Notes: a model not told the origin generated them from the letters alone. Shown: positions 20,721 to 31,912, numbered from the stretch's first letter. The stretch is 64,000 nt of DNA from Prorocentrum cordatum (GCA_963575745.1 CAUYUJ010012647.1:314918-378917); one strand, 5' to 3'. Numbers and translations are program-made.

Positions 20721-21954
20721 TCGCTCATTGCTGTGACTGCTGGCTCCTGTGGCCAAGCTGACCAACATGTACGTATGGTGCGTTGTGCTATGATATCCCT
20801 CTTCCCTTCGGGTACCTCTTCCGTTAAAAAGTTGTATGTCAAATTCCTTTCTGCCACAAAAAGCGTAGGTATGTGATGTTATGCTCTGCTCTGTGGCACA
20901 ATGTTAAGAGATGGCATGTTCTGCCAAATTACGTTATAGTATGCTTCGTTCCGTGATGCTGTTGACGGCTCAGCTCAGTATAATATAGTATGATCTGCTC
21001 TGTTAAGACGATTTACTGTCCTGTTCTGTCGTGGTACTCCTCTCCACCACTGCACAACTATCGTTTCTGGATTCAAAAACGGTTCAACCGTGTTCCATGT
21101 AGTCACGCTATTTCATGATATACTTTAGTATGTCCTGCTGTGTTTTCGGCAGGACGGCGTGACGTCATGAAGCCTGTGACGTTAGATGTGTCATCTGTTG
21201 TGATGCTCCTCTTCGTGTACATGATTATCTTGGGATTGCGTATGTTATGTTATGATTAGCTCTGTCACCAAATGCTTTGAGATATTATGGCATGGTCTGC
21301 TCTGCGGTACTGTTTCATGGCATGATACATTATGCCAAACTATGGTATAGTGTACTCTATTCCGTGATGCTGTTGACCGCTCGGCTCAATATAGTGTAAC
21401 ATGTTCCGTGATGCTGCTGACGGATCTGCGTACTATCATAATCAAGGTGCGTTATGGTATGCTCGGTTATGCTGCGCTGTGTCGTTTTACGTCGTCTTCT
21501 GTTCTGTCATGTTCTGCTCTGGTATGTTATGTGATGTGTTTTGTGTTGACGGCCCGGCTCTATAACATGTATTGTGGTATGCTCTGCTAGTATGTCTCGC
21601 TATGCTTTGTTGTCGTGTTATGATATGTTCTGTGATGCAATCACGATATGATAATATAGTATGTCAATGTGTGTGTTGTTATGACGGGTTGTGTTCAGAT
21701 GTTGTGTAATATCGTCTTCTGCTCTGTGCTGTTCTGCTCTGGTATGTGTTGTTCTGCAAGGCTCTAGTGTGTCATGACTTTGCTATGTCATGTCCTGCAA
21801 TGTTCTGCCATGTTCGTGGTACGGTATAACATATTATGTTGTGACATGTTGTGTTGTGTCGTGTTCGCCTGAGCTATGTTACGTTGCCGTGTTATGATAT
21901 GTTATGTGGTTCAGTGTCATGCTATGATATGTTCTGTCAAAATGTGTTATGGTA
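20721..21954 (+). repeat. Degenerate TATG/TGTTATG low-complexity DNA, second block
   Basis: Same word composition as 18285-19684, with GACGGCTCGGCTC-type islands at about 20965, 21375 and 21545. No gene or RNA recognised. Confidence 0.75.
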
Positions 21955-22110
21955 TGCAGGGTGGGGTCGGCCGGGCGCGAGGCGGTGCAAAGCGGATGCT
22001 CGGGACTCTCGGGACAACTTGGTTCTGGCGGCCGCGGTACGCAGGGTGGGGTTGGCCGGGGGGCCTGTTCTTGAAATCTACCAGCCCCAACCTGTCGGGT
22101 GGGGAACCAG
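21955..22110 (+). repeat. Dispersed repeat Q, copy 2
   Basis: Shares GCAGGGTGGGGT(C/T)GGCCGGGC, the GGGACAACTTGG block and the terminal TGTTCTTGAAATCTACCAGC block with 19685-19915. Confidence 0.8.
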
Positions 22111-22283
22111 CGCAGGACAGTAGGGTACCCTCCCCGAGCCGTCCTGGCTCTTGTGCCTCGGCTCGACCGTACGTCTTCTTTGCTTTCCGAACCGGCGCCC
22201 CTTCCTGCACGTTGCGTCCCAGGGCCACCTCCCGGGCCCAAGCGGCTATCAGAAGGTGGCCCAGAAGGGAAACCATGCCCCCG

Positions 22284-22485
22284 GGGGAGGTCGGGAGCGG
22301 CCAAGAGGGGCGTGTCCAAGAGGGGGGGGTGCAAATCATGACCGGCGGCATGTGCGCGGCCCAGCGGGGGGGGCCTGGGACGTAATGAAAGAAGAAGAGG
22401 CGCCATGAAATCTCAGAAAAAACCATGGCACGCGCCATGAAATCCACCCCCCCCTAGTAATCACCCCCCTCTTTTCCGCCCCCCG
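22284..22485 (+). repeat. Dispersed repeat N, copy 2
   Basis: Very close to 51928-52130: GGTCGGGAGCGGC(C/G)AAGAGG, AATCATGACCGGCGGCATGT, GACGTAATGAAA and GCGCCATGAAATCT in the same order. No gene. Confidence 0.85.
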
Positions 22486-23254
22486 GGACCCCGGAGGCCG
22501 CACGGCGAAGAGCATCCGCTCGCTGGCTGCCTGGGGTCGCCGCCCCGCTCATGAGGGCCGCCCCCCGAGGCGAGGACCCCCGCGGACGGCCCCCCGGCGC
22601 CCCCCTCGAGCGGCACGCGGGGTCCGGCCTCCACCGGGGCCCCCGGGCGTCCAGCGGCACAAGGGCAGACGCGGGACAAGGTCGCGAGGAGCGACGAGCG
22701 GGGGGGGGGGAACAACTCGGGGGGGGGGGGGACATCGACCTGGAGCCGGCGATACCACCGAGAAGTCGTCGAGGGGCCCCCGATCACCACTCCGCGCGTT
22801 CCCGGGCGGGCTGGGCCGTGGGGCCCACGTCGGCGCTGAGGGCGAGCGGGGTCGATGCCTGAGCCCCCCGAGCCTGCCCCCCTGGTGTTGCCCCCCGGTC
22901 TCGCGCCATGGCCCCGCTTCCCCGCGGCTGTGCTGCTCGTGGCGACCCGAGCAGCCCCGGGCGCCCCTCTGCGAAGCGCAGCCGCTGGAGCGCCACCCGA
23001 GGCGGGCAAGCCGCCGAGGGCCAACAGGAAGCGCCCCATGACCTCCAACCTCGAGAGCGCATCCCCCCAGGTCACGAACCGATCATCCCTGGACCCTTCC
23101 TGGGGGTCGACGCATCCCCGTGAGCCTCCCCCCCCCGCACCCAAAGTTGCCCCTGAGGCCGGGACCCCCGACGATCGTCATGGAGAAAGCCAGGCCATCG
23201 GGCGTCTGGAGCGTGGTCGCTCCTTCCTCCCCTTCTGTATTGATTCCTCCTCCT
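22486..23254. other. GC-rich segment without a recognised gene; contains repeat M
   Basis: An ATG-initiated frame at 22855-23256 encodes 133 Pro/Ala-rich residues with no domain. The segment around 22798-22860 (TTCCCGGGCGGGCTGGG, then GTCGATGCC) belongs to a dispersed repeat also seen at 37865, 52708, 54025 and 58148, so the frame is probably chance. Confidence 0.45.
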
Positions 23255-23311
23255 AGCCCTCGTCCTCCTCCTCCTCCTCCCCTCCTCCTCCTCCTCCTCC
23301 TCCTCCTCCTT
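23255..23311 (+). repeat. (TCC)n microsatellite
   Basis: TCC triplets immediately upstream of the first E90 element. Confidence 0.9.
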
Positions 23312-23317
23312 TTCCAA

Positions 23318-24420
23318 ACCATCCTGTGGTGTTGGGTCCTCGCTTTAAAAAGGGCAGCTCCCCGCGTTCTCCTACCGCCTCCTTCCTCCCTCCTCCTTTC
23401 CCTGTCTACCTATGCTCTCCGCATGTTCATTTAGGCACCCCTCTCACACGATTCGTGGCTCCATAGGGAGCTCCACCGATGGCCCCAGAGGCATGGTTCG
23501 TATGGCGGCCCCGCCCCATCTCGGCGCACCCCTCACACGCTTCGTGGCCCCATCGGGAGTTCCACCGAAGGCCCCTGTGGCAGGGTTCGCATGGCGGCCC
23601 CGCCCCACTTCGGCGCACCCCTCACACGCTTCGTGGGAAGCTCCACCGAAGGCCCCAGTGGCAAAGTTCGATTGGCGGCCCCGCCCCATATCGGCTTACC
23701 CCTCACACGTTTCGTGGCCCCATAGGGAGCTCCGCCGAAGGCCCCAGTGGCAGGGTTCGCATAGCGCCACCGCACCCACTTCGGCACACCCCTCACACGT
23801 TTCGTGGCCCCATAGGGAGCTTCCACCGAAGGCCCCAGTGGCAGGGTTCGCATGGCGCCACCGCACCAATTCGGCACACCTTTCACACGCGTCGTGGCCC
23901 CACAAGGAGCTCCACCGAAGGCCCCTGTGGCAAAGTTCGCTTGGCGGCCCCGCCCCACTTCGGCGCACCTCTCACACGTTTCGCGACCCCATAGCGAGCT
24001 TCATCGAAGATCCCAGAAGCAAAGTTCGCCTGGCGCCACCGCCCCATTTCGGCGCACCTCTCACACGTTCTGTGACCTCATGGGGACTCCACAGGCCGCA
24101 GTGGCAGGGTTCGCCTGGCGCCACTGCACCCATGTCGGCACACCCCTCACACGTGTCGTAGCCCCATAGGGACCTCTACCGAAGGCCCCAGTGGCAGGGT
24201 TCGCATGGCGCCACCGCGCCCACTTCGGCTCACCCTTCTCACGCTTCGTGGCCCCACAGGGAGCTCCACCGAAGGCCCCAGTGGCAGGGTTCGCATGGCG
24301 CCACCGCACCCATTTCGGCACACCTTTCACGCGCTTCGTGACCCCATAGGGAGCTCCACAGAAGGCGGGGCTCACAACTGCGGTACTCACAATTGCATAT
24401 GGGAGGGTCCTTCGCCAGGC
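23318..24420 (+). repeat. E90 composite element, copy 1, about ten 90-bp units
   Basis: The header has ATCCTGTGGTGTTGGGTC and CCCCGCGTTC, followed from about 23440 by tandem units of ~90 bp. Each unit contains GGGAGCTCCACCGAAGGCCC, AGTGGCAGGGTTCGCATGGC, GGCACACCCCTCACACG and TTTCGTGGCCCCATA. The end is AACTGCGGTACTCACAATTG followed by a GGGTCCTTCGC block. Header, unit and end are all repeated in the same order at 26382-27343. The 90-bp period is divisible by three, so several frames stay open. Frame choice differs between the copies, so no gene is called. Confidence 0.9.
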
Positions 24421-24597
24421 CAATCTGCGTTAGACGAACCTTAGCCGAGGGCTGTGGCGTGCGTGAAAGTGTGATGTGGACCGGCTTAGCGCAGAGAAAA
24501 ATCACCAGACGGGCGCCGCGGAAGCACGGGGAAAAAAGTGCGACCGAGCGGGGTACTTGGAGCAGACGCCCGCTAGGCGGTACAAGTTGCAGCAGAT

Positions 24598-25192
24598 GTA
24601 TTCCTCCTCCTCCTCCCTCCTCCTCCTCCTCCTCCTCCTCCTCCTCCTCCTCCTCCTCCTCCTCCTCCTCCTCCTCCTCCTATGGCATAGTGATGGCGTC
24701 CACTCAATTCCACGCCCCTCCTCCTCCTGGTCCTCCACCTGGTCCTCCTCCTGGTCCTCCTCCCCCTCATTCTCTCCACGCTCCGTCCCTTCTTGCATTC
24801 CCTCCTCCTCCTCTTCATCCTCCTCCTCCTTCTCGTCCTCCTCCTCCTCCTCCTCCTCCTCCTCCTCATCCTCCTCCTCCTCCTCCTCCTCCTCGTCCTC
24901 CTCCTCCTCCTCCTCCTCCTCCTCCTCCTCTTCCTCCTCATCCTCCTCCTCCTTCTCCTCCTCCTTCCTCCTCCTCCTCCTCCGCCTCCGCCTCCTCCTC
25001 CTCCCTCTCCTGCTCCTCCTCCACCGTCCTCCTCCTCCTCCTCCTCCTCCTCCTCCTCCTCCTCCTCCTCCTCCTCCTCCTCCTCCTCCTCCTCCTCCTC
25101 CTCCTCCTCCTCCTCCTCCTCCTCCTCCTCCTCCTCCTCCCCTCCTCCTCCTCCTCCTCCTCCTCCTCCTCCTCCTCCTCTCCTCCACCTTC
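24598..25192 (+). repeat. Very long (TCC)n tract
   Basis: Almost 600 bp of TCC triplets, with a unique insert at 24681-24716, a CCTGGTCCT sub-array at 24725-24765, and TCATCC/TCGTCC variants. The last 170 bp are nearly pure. This is one of the longest simple tracts in the window. Confidence 0.95.
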
Positions 25193-25369
25193 CCCGATCA
25201 AGAAGAACAACGGAAGAGGAAGAGGATCACGCAGGAAGACGAGAGCAAACAGGGGGGGAATGAACATAAAGATAATACTTCCAACGCAGGAAGGGGGAAA
25301 AAGAAGACTGAACTGAGAAAAATAAGAAACAGGCAAACGAAATGGAAACCGGAGGGTGACCCGATGGCG

Positions 25370-25396
25370 ACGGCGATGACGATGGTGATGACGATG

Positions 25397-25454
<58 letters not shown>

Positions 25455-25456
25455 CA

Positions 25457-25494
<38 letters not shown>

Positions 25495-25497
25495 TGT
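25370..25497 (+). repeat. (GAC)n microsatellite
   Basis: GAC/GACGAT triplets, nearly pure from 25396 to 25494. The preceding 25193-25369 is A-rich and unique with no recognised gene. Confidence 0.95.
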
Positions 25498-25576
25498 CTG
25501 TGACGGCACCGCGCTGTCGAGCTGCGGCACCTTGCGTGGCGGGCACCTCGCGCGCGCGGTGCGCGCGGTGCGCCCG

Positions 25577-25985
25577 AGACCTCAGGCCAGCCTGCCTCGC
25601 AGGTCGGCCCTCGACCTCAGGCCAACCTGCCTCGCAGGTCGGCCCTCGTCGTCGTCGCCGTCTTCGCCGTCGTCGTTGTCGTCGCCGTCGTCGTTGTGGT
25701 CGTCGTCTTCGTTTTCGTCTTCGTCGTCGTCGTCGTCGTTATCGTCGAGCCCCCCCAGACGAGGACCACGAGAACGACGACCCCGCGAGCGGGCGGGGGG
25801 CGGCAGCGCCTCCTCGAGCTCGCACAGGGCCTGCTCGAGGACGGGCGCCAAGACCTCCGCGGCCAGGAGGACGACGAGGACGAGGAGGCGAAGACGGTGA
25901 CGAGGAGGACGACGAGGACGAGGAGGAGAGGGAGAAGGACGAGGAGGAGGAGGACGAGGAGGACGAGGAGATCGGTGAGGGCGAA
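25577..25985 (+). repeat. 36-bp tandem duplication flanked by GTC and GAC/GAG tracts
   Basis: A 36-bp unit with CAGGCC(A)GCCTGCCTCGCAGG is duplicated head-to-tail at 25579-25649. A GTC/GTT tract follows (25645-25748). Then there is a non-repetitive GC-rich island (25750-25860) and a GACGAGGAG tract (25861-25980). Confidence 0.85.
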
Positions 25986-26159
25986 CGAGGAGAGAGAGAG
26001 AGAGATAGAGACCCACTCCTTCTCGTTGCGAAAATGCTGAAGTCGACTGCTCGGCGGCGAGCCCTGGGGGGAAGCGAGAAGGGGTAGGCTTTCCCAAAGG
26101 CTCGGGAGTCCCCCAGCCTTCTCAGAAACTCTCCAATCACTCCCCGAAGACATAGAAAA

Positions 26160-26210
26160 CTTCTCAGAAGGCCGGAGGGATTATGAGAAGGCCCGCCGCC
26201 TTCTGAGAAG
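26160..26210. repeat. Hairpin C, copy 2
   Basis: CTTCTCAGAAGGC (26160-26172) is the perfect reverse complement of GCCTTCTGAGAAG (26198-26210), with a 25-base interior containing ATTATGAGAAGG. It matches the design of 10435-10510, with one transition in each arm. Extra CCTTCTCAGAAA (26119) and CCTTCTCACG (26218) words flank it, as if the element is larger. Confidence 0.7.
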
Positions 26211-26305
26211 ACCTTTTCCTTCTCACGTCCCCCCCTCGCTCGCCGCCGAACTGCAGGTGCTTGCGAGATGTGGCATACGAGCACCAAGCCAGGGTGCGCG
26301 CGTTC

Positions 26306-26309
26306 TCTA

Positions 26310-26347
<38 letters not shown>

Positions 26348-26368
26348 GCTCGCTGTGTATATATATAC
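26306..26368 (+). repeat. (CT)n followed by (TA)n
   Basis: CT dinucleotides (26309-26348) run into a short TATATATA, directly before the second E90 header. Confidence 0.9.
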
Positions 26369-26381
26369 TCTTTTCATTCCC

Positions 26382-27343
26382 AATCATCCTGTGGTGTTGG
26401 GTCTCGTTTTGAAGAGACACAGCCCCGCGTTCCTTCCTTCCTCTCCTCCTCCTCCCCCTCTTCCCTCCTCCCATCCTTGGCCTCTGCCATCCACATAACT
26501 CTGTTCGGGCACACACCCCACACGTTCCGTGGCCCCATAGGGACCTCCACCGAAGGCCCCAGTGGCAGGGTTCGCATGGCGCCACCGCACCCACTTCGGC
26601 ACACCCCTCACGCGTTTCGTGGCCCCATAGGGAGCTCCACCGAAGGCCCCAGTGGCAGTCAAGGTTCGCATGGCGCCACCGCACCCAGTTCGGCAAACCC
26701 CTCACGCGTTCCGTGGCCCCACGGGGAGCTCTACCGAAGGCCCCAGTGGCAGGGTTCGCATGGCGCCACCGCACCCACTTCGGCACACCCCTCACGCGTT
26801 TCGTGGCCCCATAGGGACCTCCACCGAAGGCCCCAGTGGCAGTCAAGGTTCGCATGGCGCCACCGCCCCCATTTCGGCACACCCCTCACACGCCTCGTAG
26901 CCCCATACAGGAGCTCCACCAAAGGCCCCACTGGCAGGGTTCGCATGGCGCCACCGCACCCACTTCGGCACACCCCTCACGCGTTTCGTAGCCCTATACA
27001 GGAGTTCCACCGAAGGCCCCAGTGGCAGGCAAGGTTCGCACGGCGCCACCGCACCCATTTCGGCACACCCCTCACACGTTCCGTGGCCCCACAGGGAGCT
27101 CCACCGAACCCCAGTGACAGGGTTCGCATGGCGCCACCGCACCCATGTCGGCACACCCCTCACGCGTTTCGTGGCCCCACAGTGAGCTCCACCGAAGGCC
27201 CCAACGGTAGGGTTCGCATGGCGCCACCGCACCCATGTCGGCACACCCCTCACGCGTTTCGTAGCCCCACAGGGAGCTACACCGAATGCTGAGCTCACAA
27301 CGGCGGTACTCACAATTGCATATGGTCGGGTCCTTCGCTAGGA
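26382..27343 (+). repeat. E90 composite element, copy 2, about eight to nine units
   Basis: Same header, 90-bp unit and terminal block as 23318-24420, in the same orientation. Spacing of the GGCCCCATAG landmark is 90, 94 and 90 bp over the first units; the 94-bp variant carries a TCAA insertion and recurs. The element ends AACGGCGGTACTCACAATTG and is followed shortly by a (CT)n tract (27366-27387). Confidence 0.9.
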
Positions 27344-27719
27344 CTTGTTGGTTATGTTTGTTTGTCTCTCTCTCTCTCTCTCTCTGAGACAAGCGTAGAA
27401 TGGACTACGAACACGTGTATCTGGCACGCGGGGAGGCCAGTGCTGCCTGACTTGGCGACGGTGCGCGTCGAATTTCTTGACGGACGCGGGACCCGTCGTC
27501 AATCCACGCGCTTTAATCAATGCCCCCTCGGCAACAGGAAGCCCCGAACCTCAGTCAGGCGACGGGGCAGGCGACAACCAAACGGGGCCCACAGAGGCTC
27601 AAAGACACAGCGGATGGTTTCTGTCCATGCTCGGCTTCTGGGGGCCCCGACGGGCCCCGGGGCCGTCTAGAAACGACTCGGGACGACAGGCCGGCCCTCG
27701 GAGAGGGGTCCAGATCCCC

Positions 27720-28045
27720 GTGGGAAGGGGAGGAGGAGCAAGAGGAGGAGAAGGAAGAGGCTGAGGAAGAGGAAAGATGGCGGGCGAAAGGAGGAAAGAG
27801 GGGAGGGAGGGAGCGAGGGAGAGAGGGAGGGAAGGACGGAGGAGGGAAGACGCGGCGCCTCCATCCAGGCAGTGTATGGCCAGCGCGAAGCCAAAACGAG
27901 GAGGAGGAGGAGGAGAAACAGGACAGGAACAGGAGAGATGTGGAGGTGAAGGAGGAAGGATGAGCAGGAGAACGCAGGAGGAGGGAGAGAGGGAGCAAGA
28001 GAGACAGGGGGGGAGAGGGAGGGGGGGAGAAGATTCGCCCCTCCC
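27720..28045 (+). repeat. GGA/GAGGGA purine tract
   Basis: GGAGGAG, AGGGAGGGA and GAGAGAG words with a unique island at about 27855-27895. The stretch before it, 27388-27719, has no recognised gene. Confidence 0.85.
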
Positions 28046-28049
28046 TCCC

Positions 28050-28300
28050 TCCCTTGTGCCAGCCGTCGCCGTCGCCGCCGCCATCGCCGCTGTCGTCGCC
28101 TTTTTCATCGCCGACGTCGCCAGCGTCGCCGTTGTCGTCGGGGACGACAACGGCGTCGCCAGCGCCGGCGCCGTCGCCGTCGCCGTCGTCGTCGCCGTCG
28201 TCGTCGATGTCATCGTCGTCGTTATCATCGCCGTCGCCATCACAAGCGTCGTCGTCGTCGTCCTCGTCGTCGTCGTTGTCGTCAGAAGGGCCTCGTGCTG
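28050..28300 (+). repeat. GTC/GCC triplet tract
   Basis: GTCGCCGTC and GTCGTCGTC triplets with GATGTC and ATCGCC interruptions, about 240 bp. Confidence 0.9.
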
Positions 28301-28363
28301 GCCCATGGCGCAGCAATAGCCTGGCACCGGATAGGGGGCAAGCCACGGGAGGGGAGGTGCGAG

Positions 28364-28387
28364 GTAGGAGTAGTAGTAGTAGTAGTA

Positions 28388-28452
<65 letters not shown>

Positions 28453-28470
28453 AGTCGTAGTCGTAGTCGT

Positions 28471-28502
<32 letters not shown>

Positions 28503-28507
28503 TAGTC

Positions 28508-28566
<59 letters not shown>

Positions 28567-28567
28567 C

Positions 28568-28630
<63 letters not shown>

Positions 28631-29051
28631 AAGTAAAAGTAGTAGTCGTAGTAGTACTACTAATAGTAGTAGTAGTAGTAGTAGTAGCAGTAGCAGTAGC
28701 ACTAGCAGTAGTAGTAGTGGTAGTGGTAGTGGTAGTGGTAGTGGTAGTGGTCGTGGTATCAGTAGTGGTAGAAGTAGTAGCAGGAGTAATAGTAGTCGTC
28801 GTACTAGTAGTGGTAGTAGTAGAAGTAGTGGTAGTAGTAAAAGTAGTAGTAGTGATACGAGTGGCAGTAGTAGTACTAGTACTAGTAAAAGTAGTAGTAG
28901 TAGTAGTAGTAGTACTAGTAGTAGTCGTAGTAGCAGTGGTGGTAGTAGTAGTAGTAATAGTAGTAGTAGTAGTAATAGTAGTAGTAGTAGTAGTGGTAGT
29001 AGTAGTAGTAGTTGTAGTGGTAGTAGTAGTAGTAGCAGCGGTAGTAGTCGC

Positions 29052-29082
<31 letters not shown>

Positions 29083-29185
29083 ATAGTAGTAGTAGTAGTT
29101 GCAGTAGCAGTAGCAGCAGCTGTAGCAGTAGCACTATCAGTAGTGGTCGTAATAGTAGTAGTACTACTACTACTACTACTACTAC

Positions 29186-29220
<35 letters not shown>

Positions 29221-29305
29221 ATCAAAATAATCGCAGTAGTAGTATTACTCGTAATAGCCATTAATTGTAGGAGTAGTACTAGTACTAGTACTAGTACTAG
29301 TAGTA

Positions 29306-29345
<40 letters not shown>

Positions 29346-29402
29346 CAGTAATAACAGTAGTAGCAGTAATAATAATAGCGGTCTTAGTAGTAGTAGTAAT
29401 AC
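28364..29402 (+). repeat. (AGT)n megasatellite, about 1 kb
   Basis: AGT triplets with AGTCGT (28440-28545), AGTGGT, AGTACT, AGTAAT and AGCAGT sub-domains, preceded by pure GTC (28388-28450). The sub-domains have sharp borders, as expected from local slippage of point-mutated units. Frames of 500-700 codons through it are artefacts. Confidence 0.95.
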
Positions 29403-29574
29403 TAATTCGCCGACCGTGTCGGCGTGTGGACACCCTGTCGGCGTGCGCTCAGTCGACGCATCCGTTGTCCTCTTTACCTGCGTCTCCGTCGTCCCCTTTC
29501 CCTGCACCCTCCTCTTCAAGCCTGCCAGCGAGAGAAACCGTAGCAACGTCGTACTGGAGGCCCCTTCCCTTTGA

Positions 29575-29975
29575 TCCCTCCCCCGCCGAAGGGGGGGGTC
29601 CAGGGGGGGTCCCAGGAGGGTCCCGAAGGGGGGAGGGTCAGATACGCATCCGCGCCTGGGCGTCCCGGAGCCCAAAAAAGCGCCAGGACGCGCCAAGAGT
29701 GCCTTAAGAGGCCCCCGAGAAGGTCCAAGAGTGCCCAAAATCGCCGAACGATGCCCGGGACGCCTTCACGTCTTCCAGACGGGTCGAGAGGCGTGCAAGA
29801 CGCTCCCAGAAGCATCCAGGATCACTCCCAGGACGGCCCCCATGAGTCAGCATTCGTTGATTCCCCATGCGTTTTGGAACGATTTAGGCTTTCTGGCCTC
29901 TTCCGCTTCCCGAAGATCCAAGCCGGCCCAAGAGGCTTGCAAGAACACCTCGAGACGGCCCCAAAGGTCTCTAAG
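29575..29975 (+). repeat. Degenerate AAGAGGCCCC minisatellite
   Basis: Words such as CCAAGAGTGCC, AAGAGGCCCCC, CCAAGAGGC and CCCCAAAGG recur with drift. It belongs to the same family as 14750-15290. No gene. Confidence 0.65.
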
Positions 29976-30054
29976 AGAGTCCCACAAATGCCCATCCCTC
30001 GGCCCACATGGGAAACATCTCCTTCGCCTTCTCCTGCTCCCTTCCACCTTAATC

Positions 30055-30264
30055 CCCCTCCTCCTCCTCCTCCTCCTCCTCCTCCTTATCCTCGTACTCG
30101 TCGTCGTCTTCAGGGTCGGCGGCACCGGCCGTAAGGCCTAGCAATAACAATAGTAGTAATAGAAATCATGGTAGTAGTCGCAATCGTAGTAATAGTAGTC
30201 GTAATATTTATCGTAGTCAGTCTAGTCGTAGTAGTAGTAGTAGTAGTAGTAGACGTAGTAGTCT

Positions 30265-30331
<67 letters not shown>

Positions 30332-30775
30332 TGTAGTAGTAGTAGTAGTAGTTGGTGTGGTTGTTGTAGAAATCATAATGGTAGTCTTAGTATTGGTAAT
30401 ATTAGTTGTAGTCATAAAAATGATCAGTAGTAGTAGTAGTAGTAGTGGTAGATCTAGAAGTAGTAGTCGTTGTCGTAGTAGTAGTAGTAGCACATGTAGT
30501 TGTAGTGGTCGTAGTAATCGAAGTAGTCGATAAGTAGTACTAGAAGTAATAAAAGAATAGTAGTGGTGGTCGTCGTACACGTACTAGTAGTAGTAGTAGT
30601 AGTAGTCGTCGTGGTGAGATTAGTAGTAGTAGTAGTAGTAGTAGCAGTAGTAGTAGTAGTAGTAGTAGTAGTAATCGTAGAGGTAGTAGAACTAGTAGTA
30701 GAGGTAGTAGTAGTAGTAGTCGTAGTAGTAGCAGTAGTAGTAGTAGTAGTAGTAATAGTAGTAGTCGTAGTAGTC

Positions 30776-30822
<47 letters not shown>

Positions 30823-30957
30823 CTTAATCGTAGCCGTAGCAGCCGTAGTAGTAGTAATAGTAGTAGTAGTAGTAGTAGTAGTAGTAAGACCAGTAGTACT
30901 AATAGTAGTAGTAGCAGTAGTAGTGGTAGTAGTAGTAGGAGTAGGAGTAGGAGTAGG
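30055..30957 (+). repeat. (TCC)n then (AGT)n megasatellite
   Basis: TCC at 30055-30090, a 45-bp GC-rich bridge, then about 820 bp of AGT triplets with AGTCGT, AGTAAT and AGTAGG variants. It is the same satellite class as 28364-29402 and in the same orientation. Confidence 0.95.
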
Positions 30958-31240
30958 GGTCAAGCTAGCCAGCTCGAGCGAGTCAAGCATGGCATGCCCA
31001 GCCCCACCCGCCCTCCCGCAACAAAAGAAGCAAAGCTGGCACAACTGGGGGCCGAAGTCACACCGGCCAGCCGGTTTGGTACAGCTGATGCGGCCGCGAT
31101 GGCGGTTGCCGACGGGAACTGGCGAGCGCGTGTTGAATGCCGCGCACGCATTGCCAGACGAGTCGAGAATGGCCCGGTACACCGCAGGAAGCCAGAGGTG
31201 GCCGGAGGAAGCCCGACGGTCTGACAGGACACCCCAAAGC
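30958..31240. other. Unique island, no gene recognised
   Basis: A moderate-GC segment between AGT satellites. Short overlapping frames on both strands lack domains. Confidence 0.4.
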
Positions 31241-31621
31241 ATTTTTGTGAAAAAGCATTGGGTTTTTGATGTTTTTATGTTGAAATGCTTGCAAACACAC
31301 GGTGTTCGGTAGGATTCTGACATGAACGCGCGAGTGTGCTCTTTGTGGCATTTTTTGCACAGGATTCGCGGCCTGGGTCCATGACAGAGCATCGCGAGTG
31401 CACCGCGCGATGACGTGAAATCGCTGGATTTGACAGAATTCTTAAGATTCCTATGGTTTTCCTATGATTTCAGCAAGAGAGCCCGGGCGGGAAATTTGTA
31501 CAATTTTTGTGAAAAAGCATTGGGTTTTTGATGTTTTTATGTTGAAATGCTTGCAAACACACGGTGTTCGGTAGGATTCTGACATGAACGCGCGCGTGTG
31601 CTCTTTGTGGTATTTTTTGCA
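31241..31621 (+). repeat. Direct repeat of 119 bp, two copies
   Basis: 31241-31359 and 31503-31621 differ at only a few positions (for example CGCGAGTG versus CGCGCGTG). Both start ATTTTTGTGAAAAAGCATTG and end TTTTTTGCA. They are 262 bp apart start to start. The intervening segment (31360-31502) is unique, so this looks like a duplication of a small element, not an array. The word GTTTTTATGTTGAAATGCTT resembles TTTTATGTTAAAATGTTGAA in repeat I at 59617. Confidence 0.9.
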
Positions 31622-31789
31622 ATGGATTATCGCCGTGGACGACAGGACGTCCATGTCGAGAGGAAAAATAAGAAAAATGTTGATTTTGTATTGTTTTTTA
31701 CAGGTTAGGATGGGACCCCCCGGATGCGGCCCCTAATGGCCGGCCTGAGGGGGGAGTAGGAGTATATTCTAATAAGGAATAAGGATAGG

Positions 31790-31794
31790 AGTAG

Positions 31795-31835
<41 letters not shown>

Positions 31836-31836
31836 A

Positions 31837-31911
<75 letters not shown>

Positions 31912-31912
31912 C
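31790..31912 (+). repeat. (AGT)n microsatellite
   Basis: AGTAGT run with one AGTAAT and one AGTGGTGGT variant. The flanking unique segment 31913-32160 has no recognised gene. Confidence 0.95.

Noticed and set aside
22855-23256. ATG-initiated 133-codon Pro/Ala-rich frame
   Set aside because: Overlaps dispersed repeat M, no domain, composition explained by GC-rich DNA.
23412-24161. 249-codon open frame through the E90 array (and a 343-codon one at 26261-27292)
   Set aside because: The 90-bp unit keeps several frames open at once; the favoured frame differs between the two elements and starts lie in unrelated flanking sequence.
27555-29738. A 727-codon minus-strand open frame, and a ~500-codon plus-strand one, over the AGT/GTC tracts
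   Set aside because: Both are mostly homopolymeric Thr, Leu, Ser, Val or Tyr from triplet repeats; any frame of a stop-free triplet stays open. No domain.
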